Both the position numbers and the translations under genes were made by a program. 64,000 nt of DNA from Gracilimonas halophila (GTDB lineage: Bacteria; Bacteroidota; Rhodothermia; Balneolales; Balneolaceae), in assembly GCF_042684365.1 (NCBI RefSeq), contig NZ_JBHULI010000024.1, positions 62,001 to 126,000 on the forward strand, written 5' to 3'. The notes beneath the pieces were generated by a model. That model had not been told where the DNA came from and made no database searches. It was given only the letters and a program-made list of their open reading frames with translations. Of this stretch, positions 25,953 through 35,084 are shown piece by piece (the stretch's first letter is position 1; every line of letters starts with the position of its first letter).

Positions 25953-27446
25953 ATGATCTACATCAAGAATCTTTCAGAACATGTCGACAAAGAAGTAACA
26001 CTAAAAGGTTGGGTGTATAATTACCGGAGTAGCGGAAGCCTTGTGTTTATTGAAATGCGAGACGGCTCCGGGATCACTCAATGTGTGGTTGCAAAAGATG
26101 ATGTTTCTGAAGAAGCCTGGGAAGCTGCTACATCGCTTAAACAGGAAAGTTCTCTTTCCGTTACCGGAACGGTGAAAGCTGATGATCGAAGTATTGGCGG
26201 GCATGAGATACATGTCTCGAATGTTGAAGTATATCAGGTTGCTGATAATTACCCCATTACTCCGAAAGATCACGGTGTGGAATTCTTAATGAATAACCGT
26301 CATCTTTGGTTAAGAAGTCAGCGACAGTGGGCGGCCATGCGAGTTCGGAATGAGATCATTTTTGCAATCCATACTTTTTTCCAGGGAAGAGGGTTTGTAC
26401 AAATGGATTCTCCGATCTTTACAGGAAACGCGGCCGAGGGAAGTACCACACTATTTGAAACTGATTATTTTGAAGAAAAAGCATATCTGGCACAAACCGG
26501 TCAGCTTTACGGTGAGGCCATGGCAATGGCTCATGGATTGATCTATACTTTTGGCCCAACATTCCGCGCCGAGAAGTCCAAGACTCGCCGTCATTTGACA
26601 GAATTCTGGATGATAGAGCCCGAAATGGCCTATTATGATCTTGAAATGAATATGGATCTTGCAGAAGATATGATCAAGGCTATTGTTTCCCAGGTACTTG
26701 AAAAATGTAAAAATGAGCTTGAGATCTTAGAACGTGATTTTTCAGCCCTGGAAAAAGTTGCCGAGAAACCTTTTGAAAGAATGACCTACACGGAGGCCGT
26801 AGACATCTTGACCAGTGATGAAACAGCGGATATGCTGGATCAAATGGCAGAATCGCGCAGACAAGAGAACCTGGATCTTGAAAAAGAAGAACAGGAGATC
26901 AAAAAAGAGCATGGGTCAGCAAAGAAATGGCGCAAAGCCCAGATCGATCAAAGGATAAAAGATATTTCTGCAAGAGTAGCTCAGATCGAGGAAGATCTTC
27001 GTAATATTCCAAAATGGAAAGAATCTGCCCGAAATTTTGAGTGGGGTAATGACTTTGGCGGAAGTGACGAAACGGTATTAATGATGCAGTTTGATGTCCC
27101 GCTGATCGTAACACACTGGCCGGCAGAGATCAAGGCATTTTATATGAAGCGGGATGAAACAAATAAGCTTGCCCTTGGAATGGATATTTTAGCTTCTGAA
27201 GGATATGGTGAGATCGTAGGCGGGTCTCAGCGGGAAGATGACCTGGAGGTGATGGAAGAACGCATTGCGGAAGAAGGACTGGATAAAGAAGTTTTTGAAT
27301 GGTACCTCGATCTTCGTCGCTTTGGCTCGGTTCCCCATTCAGGCTATGGACTTGGACTGGAGCGTACCGTAGCGTGGTTGTGTGGCTTATCCCACGTTAG
27401 GGAGACTATTCCATTCCCAAGAATGATGGGAAGGCTTAAACCTTAA
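25953..27446 (+). CDS. asnS: Asparagine-tRNA ligase with a coiled-coil insertion
   Basis: Class IIb aminoacyl-tRNA synthetase charging tRNA-Asn. The N-terminal OB anticodon-binding domain (VTLKGWVYNYRSSG, about 10-100) leads to the catalytic core. Motif 2 lies in FGPTFRAEKSKTRRHLTEFW and motif 3 in GYGLGLERTVAWLCG. The length, 497 residues, exceeds the E. coli enzyme (466). The excess is a charged stretch at about 289-359 with strong coiled-coil character, placed between TYTEAVDIL and FEWGNDFGG. ATG at 25953. Function is secure; the role of the insertion is unknown. Confidence 0.95.
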   Translation: MIYIKNLSEHVDKEVTLKGWVYNYRSSGSLVFIEMRDGSGITQCVVAKDDVSEEAWEAATSLKQESSLSVTGTVKADDRSIGGHEIHVSNVEVYQVADNYPITPKDHGVEFLMNNRHLWLRSQRQWAAMRVRNEIIFAIHTFFQGRGFVQMDSPIFTGNAAEGSTTLFETDYFEEKAYLAQTGQLYGEAMAMAHGLIYTFGPTFRAEKSKTRRHLTEFWMIEPEMAYYDLEMNMDLAEDMIKAIVSQVLEKCKNELEILERDFSALEKVAEKPFERMTYTEAVDILTSDETADMLDQMAESRRQENLDLEKEEQEIKKEHGSAKKWRKAQIDQRIKDISARVAQIEEDLRNIPKWKESARNFEWGNDFGGSDETVLMMQFDVPLIVTHWPAEIKAFYMKRDETNKLALGMDILASEGYGEIVGGSQREDDLEVMEERIAEEGLDKEVFEWYLDLRRFGSVPHSGYGLGLERTVAWLCGLSHVRETIPFPRMMGRLKP

Positions 27447-27448
27447 AT

Positions 27449-28417
27449 TTAAAGCAAGGAGTACAGCTTTTCCGGATCAGTTATTTGTTTGGGATCTTTG
27501 CGAAGTTTTTCCATTACCTGCTCACTGATAGTCTCAATGGCAATGGTTTGTACCTCATTTTGTTGAAATTTAATGATCAATACTTCACCTAAGAGTAGAG
27601 CTATATCTTCAAATTTTCCAATAAGATTTGTCAATCTAATTGCAGACCTTTGAAGTTTTGATGCATCTTCTTCGGCTTCTTTTTTCAAAAAAGCAGTCTC
27701 GATCACTTTTTTCCCATTCTCAAAGTCTTTCTCAACTTCATCTTGTTCTTCTGGTCCTTTGCGGACAAAGGTAAGACTTTGGTAAAATGGAGCATAAGAT
27801 GGTTCATCAAAGATCTCAAGATTGAAGTCTAAGGCCTGTAGAAATTCCTCAGAAGCGTTGTAAATGGCTCCCGTTTGTTCATTGGATGCTTTTACTTCAG
27901 GAATTCCAATCAATAATTTATGGAGAAACCGATTGAGGGGCTTATCGTCTGTTGTATCTTTAGCAACAGGCTTTTCTGAAGAATCACTTTTACTTTCAGC
28001 GGTACCGGGGTCGGGCTGATGAGGCTTATGTTTTCCCTGAGAAGAGCCTTGGCCCGATATCTTAGAATTCAATACATCTACGTTAGGACCGGCCTTTACA
28101 ATACCTATTATTACAGACCCTTCTTCAGCCATTATTTTTTTTGTAAAAACAAAGCCGTCCAGTTTAGCGGAAGAACGGATATCAAGGTGTTCGGTTGCTC
28201 GTAATTCACCAGTTAGTTTTCCACTTACTGTGGCTTTTTTACATACAACAGTACCTGTAATATGACCACTTTCTTCTAAAACCAAATGACTCTTAGTGGT
28301 TATATCACCTTCAATTCTTCCGGAAACTTGTATTATGGAACTGGTTTCAATATCTGCCGTAATATGTGTTCCTTTGGCAATGTTAGTAATAGGGGACGCA
28401 GTATTTGCTTCGTTCAC
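27449..28417 (-). CDS. Bactofilin with extra C-terminal domain
   Basis: Polymer-forming cytoskeletal protein. Residues about 10-115 are a bactofilin (DUF583) beta-helix with repeated short strands (ADIETSSIIQVSGRIEGDI, KATVSGKLTGELRATEHLDI). A charged, low-complexity linker (about 120-160) leads to a roughly 160-residue C-terminal region (about 160-322) that I do not recognise. That region is mixed alpha/beta, ending in helices with AIRLTNLIGKFEDIALLLGE. Ordinary bactofilins are 120-180 residues, so this is a fusion. A second, plain bactofilin lies upstream on the same strand. It is convergent with asnS, two bases apart. Confidence 0.78.
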   Translation of the reverse strand: MNEANTASPITNIAKGTHITADIETSSIIQVSGRIEGDITTKSHLVLEESGHITGTVVCKKATVSGKLTGELRATEHLDIRSSAKLDGFVFTKKIMAEEGSVIIGIVKAGPNVDVLNSKISGQGSSQGKHKPHQPDPGTAESKSDSSEKPVAKDTTDDKPLNRFLHKLLIGIPEVKASNEQTGAIYNASEEFLQALDFNLEIFDEPSYAPFYQSLTFVRKGPEEQDEVEKDFENGKKVIETAFLKKEAEEDASKLQRSAIRLTNLIGKFEDIALLLGEVLIIKFQQNEVQTIAIETISEQVMEKLRKDPKQITDPEKLYSLL

Positions 28418-28547
28418 TGTTTAATAATCTGCATTAGAATTAGGCCCTTAAAATATTTAATGTTTTTGTATTTATTGGCATGTAAAACCAAAAAATTAAA
28501 TATTCTGTCAATAGTCTTAATTGATAGAAATAGAACCCCGGACGAAC

Positions 28548-28961
28548 TTATTTAGATACTGTTGAAGATGGTTTTGAAACCGAAGCATTACTTCCGGGAC
28601 CTACCATGAACTCCCCAGTAAGTTGAGCTCCGTCTTCAATAGATAGTTTTTCAGCCTGGATCTTACCGGTTACAACTGCAGTGGGGCGGAGCGTGAGTTT
28701 TCCGGAAGTGATGATATCACCGTCAACATTACCTGCTATATCAGCTGTTGGAGAGGTTAGTTTGCCCTTGATCTTCCCTTCTTTTGAGAGAATGATCTTT
28801 TTAGAAGTTTTAATATTTCCGTCAACAGTTCCTGAAATTCTGATATCATCTTTGCAATTGATATCGGCATTCACATGTGTGGATTCTGTAATATATGTAA
28901 CACTTGGTGATTCAGCTTTTGGTTTGGTATTCACGTCTCTTTTATTTCTATTGAACTTCAT
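28548..28961 (-). CDS. Bactofilin (DUF583)
   Basis: Small polymer-forming cytoskeletal protein, 137 residues from ATG 28961. The beta-helix core has repeats such as THVNADINCKDDIRISGTV, DGNIKTSKKIILSKEG and DGDIITSGKLTLRPTAVV, flanked by a basic N-terminus and a Ser-rich C-terminus, as usual for the family. An in-frame TTG at 29015 would add 18 residues without bactofilin similarity, so I prefer ATG 28961. It is 130 bases upstream of the larger bactofilin on the same strand and probably co-transcribed; the two may co-polymerise. Confidence 0.82.
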   Translation of the reverse strand: MKFNRNKRDVNTKPKAESPSVTYITESTHVNADINCKDDIRISGTVDGNIKTSKKIILSKEGKIKGKLTSPTADIAGNVDGDIITSGKLTLRPTAVVTGKIQAEKLSIEDGAQLTGEFMVGPGSNASVSKPSSTVSK

Positions 28962-29103
28962 ATTAACTGATACAACTATTATAGAGTTTAGTTCCTGTAT
29001 AAATTGATTTTTCAAGACTGTGATTAGACAAAGAAAATTAAATCAGCAAATGAAGTTGAAATAGGACTTCATTCAGAGCCACTTTTCCTTATCTTTGCCA
29101 CCG

Positions 29104-30171
29104 ATGGCACGAAAACAAAATAGCAATCAGGTCTTTCAGCAGGTTGTAGGAGAATTGAATTCCGGCAACCTTAAACCCATTTATTATCTTTTTGGGGAAG
29201 AAGAATTTTATCTTGACCAATTGCTCGAAAAGTTTTCTTCGATAATCTCACCTGAGCAAAAAGACTTTAATTTCGATCTGCTGTACGGGCAGGATGTTAC
29301 TCCGGCTCAGGCTCTGTCTATTGCCCGCAGCTTTCCGATGGTGGCAGAGAAGCGGGTTCTGATCGTTCGAAACTTCCTTCAACTGAATAAGGGTGGTGGA
29401 GAGGATGGTTCTCCTCGTGGACATATCAATGATTTCATCCCGTATATCGAAAATCCTAACCCAACCACGTTGCTCGTATGCTTTGATGAAAAGAAGCCTG
29501 CAGGGAATACCAATATTGGTAAAGCCTTTAAGAAAGATAAAAAGGTTGGGTTTTATGAATTTGAACGCATGCCGGATTATCTGATCCCTGATTGGGTGAT
29601 AGATTGGGTGCGCAGTAATCACTCAAAGAATATTGAACCGGCAGCAGCTCAGTTGCTGGCACAATTTGTGGGTAACAATCTCCAGTTACTGTCCACAGAA
29701 ATAGATAAAGTGTGCACTTTTGTGGACACTTCTGATACCGTTACAGAAGCCGATGTAAAGAAAATAATTGGTTCATATCGTGAATTTACGGCCATAGAGC
29801 TCAAAGAGGCTATTGTTGCACGTAATATGGAACAATCACTGTACATTTCGGAACAGATGTTGCAACACACTAAATCAGACACGGGAGAATTGATTCGTCT
29901 CGTGGGGTTCTTTAACAGTGTGTTTGTAAATGTCTGGCAGATTTTGAGGCTCTCTGAAAAGGGGTTTGCTAAAAATCAGATCCAGAGTGAATTGGGGATC
30001 GGCAGCAGCTGGTACTTTAACAAACTTTGGGATGATGCCTCAAATTTTCGTTACGTGGAAATGCCCCGGATATTCGAAGCTCTTTTGGATGCAGATCGCT
30101 CCATTAAAGGGTTCAGCACATTAGACTCCACTTCAATTTTATTCTTCCTGGTCAAGCGGATCATCGGTTAA
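29104..30171 (+). CDS. holA: DNA polymerase III subunit delta
   Basis: Clamp-loader subunit that opens the sliding clamp. The 355-residue protein has the HolA pattern: an N-terminal NLKPIYYLFGEEEFYLDQLLEK segment, MVAEKRVLIVRNF, TLLVCFDEKKP, a helical domain with NNLQLLSTEIDKV, and the C-terminal DRSIKGFSTLD collar-domain segment. ATG 29104 is preferred to TTG 29095. A TATCTTTG element (29090-29097) abuts the ATG, so the mRNA could be leaderless. It is divergent from the bactofilin pair and followed by a sigma factor gene. Confidence 0.92.
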   Translation: MARKQNSNQVFQQVVGELNSGNLKPIYYLFGEEEFYLDQLLEKFSSIISPEQKDFNFDLLYGQDVTPAQALSIARSFPMVAEKRVLIVRNFLQLNKGGGEDGSPRGHINDFIPYIENPNPTTLLVCFDEKKPAGNTNIGKAFKKDKKVGFYEFERMPDYLIPDWVIDWVRSNHSKNIEPAAAQLLAQFVGNNLQLLSTEIDKVCTFVDTSDTVTEADVKKIIGSYREFTAIELKEAIVARNMEQSLYISEQMLQHTKSDTGELIRLVGFFNSVFVNVWQILRLSEKGFAKNQIQSELGIGSSWYFNKLWDDASNFRYVEMPRIFEALLDADRSIKGFSTLDSTSILFFLVKRIIG

Positions 30172-30222
30172 TATCGATTCGCGCAAAGTAAGAATTGAAA
30201 TAACATTTGTGGAGTTTGTGAT

Positions 30223-30834
30223 ATGGAAGCGTTTAAAGCAACAGCTGTTAAGACCTATGATGATGAAGACCTGATGGAGTATTTCCAGAATGGTATGGAA
30301 ATGGCTTTTAATGAATTGGTATATCGCTATCAGGACAGACTGCATAATTTTTTATATCGGTACACACATAATCATCAGGATTGTGAGGACTTAGTTCAGG
30401 AAACTTTCTTGCGTGTTCATAAAAGCAAGCACTCCTATGAGCGTATAGCGAAATTCTCTACCTGGATGTACACCATTGCGCTAAACCTTGCCAAGAGTTT
30501 GTATAAGAAAAAGCAGCGCATGTACAAGGTTTCTATCCACAAGGATGAATCTGATCCTGACGATCGAGAGATCAAGCTGGAAGATTCAACTATCTTACAA
30601 GATGATGCTCTGCACGAAAAACTTTGCATAGAAAAGCTTGAACAAGCATTGATGGAGTTACCGGAAGATTTTCGTGAGGTCATTATTCTCAGAGACCTGC
30701 AACAACTTTCCTATGATGAGATATCTGATATTACAGACATTCCTATGGGAACTGTGAAATCCAGAATAAACCGTGCAAGGGCGCAGGTCCAGGCATTGAT
30801 AAAAGACTACGTTCAATTGGGAACAAATTCTTAG
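30223..30834 (+). CDS. ECF-like sigma-70 family RNA polymerase sigma factor
   Basis: Alternative sigma factor of 203 residues. Region 2 (about 30-95) includes YQDRLHNFLYRYTHNHQDCEDLVQETF and promoter-melting FSTWMYTIALNLAKSLYKKK. Region 4 (about 140-195) is a helix-turn-helix with LPEDFREVIILRDLQQLSYDEIS and GTVKSRINRARAQ. The ATG at 30223 follows a TGGAG site. A short acidic protein is encoded 41 bases downstream on the same strand, the usual place of a cognate regulator. No recognisable transmembrane anti-sigma gene is next to it. Confidence 0.92.
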   Translation: MEAFKATAVKTYDDEDLMEYFQNGMEMAFNELVYRYQDRLHNFLYRYTHNHQDCEDLVQETFLRVHKSKHSYERIAKFSTWMYTIALNLAKSLYKKKQRMYKVSIHKDESDPDDREIKLEDSTILQDDALHEKLCIEKLEQALMELPEDFREVIILRDLQQLSYDEISDITDIPMGTVKSRINRARAQVQALIKDYVQLGTNS

Positions 30835-30875
30835 AATCGGAATAGAAGGGAGTAAATAGTCATTAGCAAACTCCT

Positions 30876-31121
30876 ATGAATAATTATTTAGATAATGAAT
30901 ACCATCCGGTAATTGAAGATTACATTCTTAATTATGTGGATGAATCACTCGATTCAGTTGAAAAAGTTACTTTTGAAGAAGTTTTAGTTCACGATGATGA
31001 ACTTCGCGAATTAACCTTTGCTGCAAAAGAAGGGAAAAAACTCATGGATGAATTTCGTGAGATCAAAGCGAAAGAAGACTTTATCGAGCGTTTAATGGCC
31101 AGTATCTCTGAAGGGAAGTAA
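30876..31121 (+). CDS. Small acidic protein, possible regulator of the adjacent sigma factor
   Basis: An 81-residue, strongly acidic, all-helical protein. I do not recognise a named family. The N-terminal NYVDESLDSVEKVTFEEVLVHDDELR resembles the helical start of soluble anti-sigma domains (a short helix ending in '...LDAEERAAFE..L..D..L'-type spacing), but there is no HxxxCxxC zinc motif and no membrane segment. Position directly after the sigma gene, 41 bases downstream, supports a functional link. It may be a minimal soluble anti-sigma factor; this is inference. Confidence 0.5.
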   Translation: MNNYLDNEYHPVIEDYILNYVDESLDSVEKVTFEEVLVHDDELRELTFAAKEGKKLMDEFREIKAKEDFIERLMASISEGK

Positions 31122-31242
31122 TTAGCTGTTGACTAACAGAGAGACCGTTTTGGGGCTATCTCAGCTTACAGTGAAGTGATAATGATCTAAGGCATCAATA
31201 TTAATAAAAAATTTTTCGGGTTAAGGATCTCCTTCAACACTG

Positions 31243-33228
31243 CTAATACTTAAGAAGCTTTGTAATCTGATCTTCAAGCTTAGCGGTAGCCATAAATCCA
31301 TCTTCCAAACCTTTATCATGGGGAATAGGGGTGTCTAAAGAAGCACATCGCATTACAGGAGCATCCAGCCACTCAAAACATTCTTCAGAAATGATAGCCG
31401 AAATTTCACTAAGCGGACCTAAGGTCAGCATCGGTTCCTGGAGCAGCAACACTTTCCCTGTCTTTTTAACTGTTGCGTGAATAGATTCTTTATCTAAAGG
31501 AAGAAGCGTTCGAAGGTCTAAAACTTCCAGTGAAATTCCTTTATGCTCAAATTCTTCAGCAATGTTAAGGGCCCATTGAACACCCATTCCGTAGGTAACG
31601 ATGGTAGCATCATTCCCTTCTTTCAGTATTTTAGCTTTTCCCAGAGGCTCATAGGTTGCTTTGTCAGGAACTGTTGTTTTAAGACTTCTATATAGTTTCT
31701 TGTGTTCAAAGAACAGGACGGGATTGGGGTCGTATAGAGAACTGTATAGTAAGTTCTGTGCATCTTCCACGGTTCCGGGAACTACAACCTTCAACCCGGG
31801 AATTTGCATGAACCAACCTTCCACGGATTGGGAGTGAAAAGGACCGGCTCCAACACCTCCGCCATGAGGCGCACGTATAGTTATATTTAATGAAGGTGTC
31901 CATCGATAGTGCGATTTAGCGATGTTGTTTACAATCTGATTGAATCCGCAGGATATAAAATCAGCGAACTGCATTTCAACAACAGGCTTGAATCCTTCCA
32001 GTGCAAGTCCCATTGCTGCCCCAAGCACACCTGATTCAATAATGGGTGTATTTCTGATACGATCTTCACCAAATTCCTTTAAAAATCCTTCTGTGATCTT
32101 AAAAACACCACCATATTCGGCAATATCCTGTCCCATGATCAGGAAAGAGTCATCCTCTTCAAACGCTTGCCAGAGGGTTGACTGAAGTACATCTACGAAT
32201 CTTTTTTCATAGGTAATGCCGTTAGAATGAACCGGAGGTTTGGGTTCTTCGGTTGAATACACCGCGCTGATTTCAGTTTGTTCATCAAAAACAGGGTCCT
32301 CTGCATTTATTGCTTTCTCAAGATCTTTTCTGAAAGATTGGTCGATCTCTTTTGTGATCTTTTTAAAATCTTCTTTACCTGCAATTCCCTCTCTTTCCAT
32401 AAAATTCTCAAAACGAAGAATGGGATCTTTCTCCGCCCAGTTCTCAAATAAGATATCCGGTACATAATGGGTTCCGGAAGCTTCTTCATGTCCACGCATG
32501 CGGAAGGTTTTGGCTTCGATGAGAACAGGTTCTCCATTTAAGGCAAGTTTTCGTGCCTTTTCTACGGTCTCCATTACTTCAAAGATATTGTTTCCATCAA
32601 TATTGAAGCCGTGCATTCCGTAGCCTTTGGCGCGGTCTGAAAGGTGTTCGCAAGCGAACTGCTCTGAAGTAGGAGTGGAGAGTCCATATCCATTGTTCTC
32701 AATAATGAAAACTACCGGGAGTTTCCAGACAGCCGCTAAGTTCAAAGCTTCATGAAAGTCACCTTCGCTGGTAGCTCCGTCTCCACAAAAAGAGAAAGCA
32801 ACGGCATCTTCACCCTTGAGTTTTTTGGCAAGTGCGAGCCCGTCGGCTACGGGCATCATGGCAGCAAGATGAGAGATCATACCTACAATATTATGCTCCA
32901 TTATACCGAAATGAAAAGAACGATCACGTCCACCGGTAAATCCTTCGGCTTTCCCAAACAATTGGCAGAACAAAGGGTAGAGAGGGACATTCCTGGCAGT
33001 AAAAACCCCCAGATTACGGTGCATGGGTAGAATGTAGTCTTTAGGCTTAGCTGAGAGTGTTACTCCTACACCAACCGCTTCCTGTCCGATCCCTGAAAAC
33101 CATTTACTGATCTTATTCTGCCGGAGTAGTTTGAGCATACGCTCTTCAATCCTGCGGTGTAGAAGCAGATTCTTGTAGATGTTAAGAGCTTGATCAGCTG
33201 AAATTTCCTTCTTTGTAGTAATAGCCAC
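31243..33228 (-). CDS. Fused E1 alpha/beta component of a 2-oxo acid dehydrogenase
   Basis: Thiamine diphosphate-dependent E1 decarboxylase of a 2-oxo acid dehydrogenase complex, with alpha and beta subunits in one 661-residue chain. The alpha part (about 1-310) has the ThDP motif GDGATSEGDFHEALN...NN (about 150-180). The beta part (about 345-661) has MGQDIAEYGGVFKIT, ESGVLGAAMGLAL and the transketolase C-terminal domain. It resembles branched-chain or 'alpha-ketoacid dehydrogenase alpha/beta' fusions of Bacteroidota; E2 and E3 are not in the window. The start is GTG at 33228, 24 bases after the deoxyhypusine synthase-like gene, so it may be the last gene of the polyamine operon. Confidence 0.9.
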   Translation of the reverse strand: MAITTKKEISADQALNIYKNLLLHRRIEERMLKLLRQNKISKWFSGIGQEAVGVGVTLSAKPKDYILPMHRNLGVFTARNVPLYPLFCQLFGKAEGFTGGRDRSFHFGIMEHNIVGMISHLAAMMPVADGLALAKKLKGEDAVAFSFCGDGATSEGDFHEALNLAAVWKLPVVFIIENNGYGLSTPTSEQFACEHLSDRAKGYGMHGFNIDGNNIFEVMETVEKARKLALNGEPVLIEAKTFRMRGHEEASGTHYVPDILFENWAEKDPILRFENFMEREGIAGKEDFKKITKEIDQSFRKDLEKAINAEDPVFDEQTEISAVYSTEEPKPPVHSNGITYEKRFVDVLQSTLWQAFEEDDSFLIMGQDIAEYGGVFKITEGFLKEFGEDRIRNTPIIESGVLGAAMGLALEGFKPVVEMQFADFISCGFNQIVNNIAKSHYRWTPSLNITIRAPHGGGVGAGPFHSQSVEGWFMQIPGLKVVVPGTVEDAQNLLYSSLYDPNPVLFFEHKKLYRSLKTTVPDKATYEPLGKAKILKEGNDATIVTYGMGVQWALNIAEEFEHKGISLEVLDLRTLLPLDKESIHATVKKTGKVLLLQEPMLTLGPLSEISAIISEECFEWLDAPVMRCASLDTPIPHDKGLEDGFMATAKLEDQITKLLKY

Positions 33229-33252
33229 GCTTTCTGTAGGTTAGTTCAAATG

Positions 33253-34227
33253 TTACCAGTCCAACAGATAAGCAAAAATAAGCGGAGCTACAATAGTTGC
33301 ATCCGATTCAATGATGAATTTTGGCGTATCAATGCCCAGTTTCCCCCAGGTTATTTTTTCATTGGGCACTGCGCCTGAATAAGAACCATAGCTGGTGGTG
33401 GAATCGCTAATCTGACAGAAATAAGACCAAAGCGGTACATCTTTCTTGCCAAGATCTTGTTCTATCATGGGTACTACGCAAATTGGAAAATCCCCGGCAA
33501 TTCCTCCGCCGATCTGGAAAAACCCAATTCCATTTTCCGAATTCTTAAGATACCAGTCTGACAGGAACATCATATATTCAATTCCTGATTTCATTGCAGA
33601 TGGTTTTGTACGCCCTTCGATACAATGAGAGGCAAAGAAGTTTCCACAGGTTGAATCTTCCCAGCCGGGAACAATAATCGGAATATTTTTTTCTGCTGCA
33701 GCCAGTAGCCAGGAATCTTTAGGGTCGATCTGGTAATCCTCTTTCAGATCTCCGCTTAGCAACATGTCATAAAAATACTCATGAGGTAAATAGCGCTCTC
33801 CATTTTCGGAAGCTTTTACCCAACGTTTAACTAAGTGATCTTCTATGCGGCGCATTGCTTCTTCTTCAGGAATACAAGTATCTGTAACCCTATTAAAATG
33901 ATTTTCAAGCAGTTCTTGTTCATCCTGAGGGCTCAAATCCCGATAATTTGGAATACGTTTATAATGATCATGTGCGATGAGGTTGAATACGTCTTCCTCC
34001 AGATTTGCTCCGGTACAGGTAATGATATGTACCTTATCCTGCCGGATCATTTCGGCAAGTGATAATCCCAGTTCAGCAGAGCTCATAGCTCCGGCAAGGG
34101 TGATCATCATCTTGGCTCCGGAATTGAGCTGATCTTCATAAGACTTGGCAGCATCAACGAGAGAGGCAGCATTGAAGTGACGGTAGTGGTGGGTAATGAA
34201 ATCGGAAACAGGTCCTTTCTTACTCAT
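33253..34227 (-). CDS. Deoxyhypusine synthase homologue, likely homospermidine synthase (SpeY-type)
   Basis: NAD-dependent aminobutyl transferase of the deoxyhypusine synthase family (324 residues). The catalytic Lys of human DHS (Lys329 in its WGK motif) is retained as TWGKL (Lys296). Other landmarks are MITLAGAMSSAELG, CTGANLEEDVFN and the GFFQIGGGIAGDFPI active-site loop. Bacteria lack eIF5A. A DHS homologue in Anabaena (SpeY) is reported to make homospermidine from putrescine. The gene overlaps agmatinase by 4 bases (ATGA), directly after arginine decarboxylase, giving arginine to agmatine to putrescine to, by inference, homospermidine. Confidence 0.85.
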   Translation of the reverse strand: MSKKGPVSDFITHHYRHFNAASLVDAAKSYEDQLNSGAKMMITLAGAMSSAELGLSLAEMIRQDKVHIITCTGANLEEDVFNLIAHDHYKRIPNYRDLSPQDEQELLENHFNRVTDTCIPEEEAMRRIEDHLVKRWVKASENGERYLPHEYFYDMLLSGDLKEDYQIDPKDSWLLAAAEKNIPIIVPGWEDSTCGNFFASHCIEGRTKPSAMKSGIEYMMFLSDWYLKNSENGIGFFQIGGGIAGDFPICVVPMIEQDLGKKDVPLWSYFCQISDSTTSYGSYSGAVPNEKITWGKLGIDTPKFIIESDATIVAPLIFAYLLDW

Positions 34228-35084
34228 GAATTCGCAAATTTATAGCTTAACATTTTATAGTATAGTTTAGCTGTCATAAATTGTGGGGCACTCAATCCTT
34301 TAGTAGGGGCAAGTTCCACAATATCAAAGCCCAAAACATTTTTTTGCTGAAATACTTTTTTAAGATATTGGATCATTGGATTCCATAGTATTCCGCCAGG
34401 TTCAGGTGTTCCCGTGGCCGGCATGATGGATGGGTCAAATGCGTCAAGGTCGAGCGTGATGTAGACCTTATCCGTCATTTTACCTATGGAATCTTCCATC
34501 CAGGCAGAGTGGCCGTACATATCTTCTGCAAAGTAACATTTGTCTTTATCCAGATACTGTACTTCGCTGGTATCCATACTGCGTATACCAACTTGAACCA
34601 AGTTTGCATTTTTCGAAGCATCATAAACGGCACAGGCGTGATTATAAGGGGTGCCATGGTATTGAGGGCGAAGATCAGCATGGGCATCGATCTGTAGAAT
34701 AGTGATATCCGGATGCGCTTCATAAAAAGCTTTGATCACTCCAATACTGATGGAATGTTCCCCTCCAAAAAAAGTGAGGAATTTGTTGGTTTTTAGTAAT
34801 TCTTTAGTGCTTTTATATACCGACTCAAACATAGCTTCAGGTGAAGTGTCTTCTAAAATCGGATCGATGATATGCACACCTTTTTTATAGACTTCACTCT
34901 CGGTTTCAATATCATAGATCTCCATGTTCTCTGCGGCATCAAGGAAAGCTTCAAAACCTTCATCAGCACCTTTTCCCCAGGTACTGGTTCCATCATAGGG
35001 AATGGATTGCAACAGGACATTGGCGTGTTCGAATTCGTTGTGTTTACCTTCAATTCCTGCGAATATATGATTCGATTTAGTCAT
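34224..35084 (-). CDS. speB: Agmatinase / arginase-family ureohydrolase
   Basis: Binuclear manganese ureohydrolase, most likely hydrolysing agmatine to putrescine and urea. Metal-binding motifs are all present: GGEHS (His110), DAHAD (Asp133, His135, Asp137) and DLDAFDPS in the C-terminal half. From ATG 35084 it has 286 residues, the usual length. The larger open frame from 35162 would run back into arginine decarboxylase without conserved sequence. It overlaps the decarboxylase end by 8 bases and the next gene by 4, so all three are translationally coupled. Agmatine rather than arginine as substrate follows from the neighbour. Confidence 0.88.
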   Translation of the reverse strand: MTKSNHIFAGIEGKHNEFEHANVLLQSIPYDGTSTWGKGADEGFEAFLDAAENMEIYDIETESEVYKKGVHIIDPILEDTSPEAMFESVYKSTKELLKTNKFLTFFGGEHSISIGVIKAFYEAHPDITILQIDAHADLRPQYHGTPYNHACAVYDASKNANLVQVGIRSMDTSEVQYLDKDKCYFAEDMYGHSAWMEDSIGKMTDKVYITLDLDAFDPSIMPATGTPEPGGILWNPMIQYLKKVFQQKNVLGFDIVELAPTKGLSAPQFMTAKLYYKMLSYKFANS

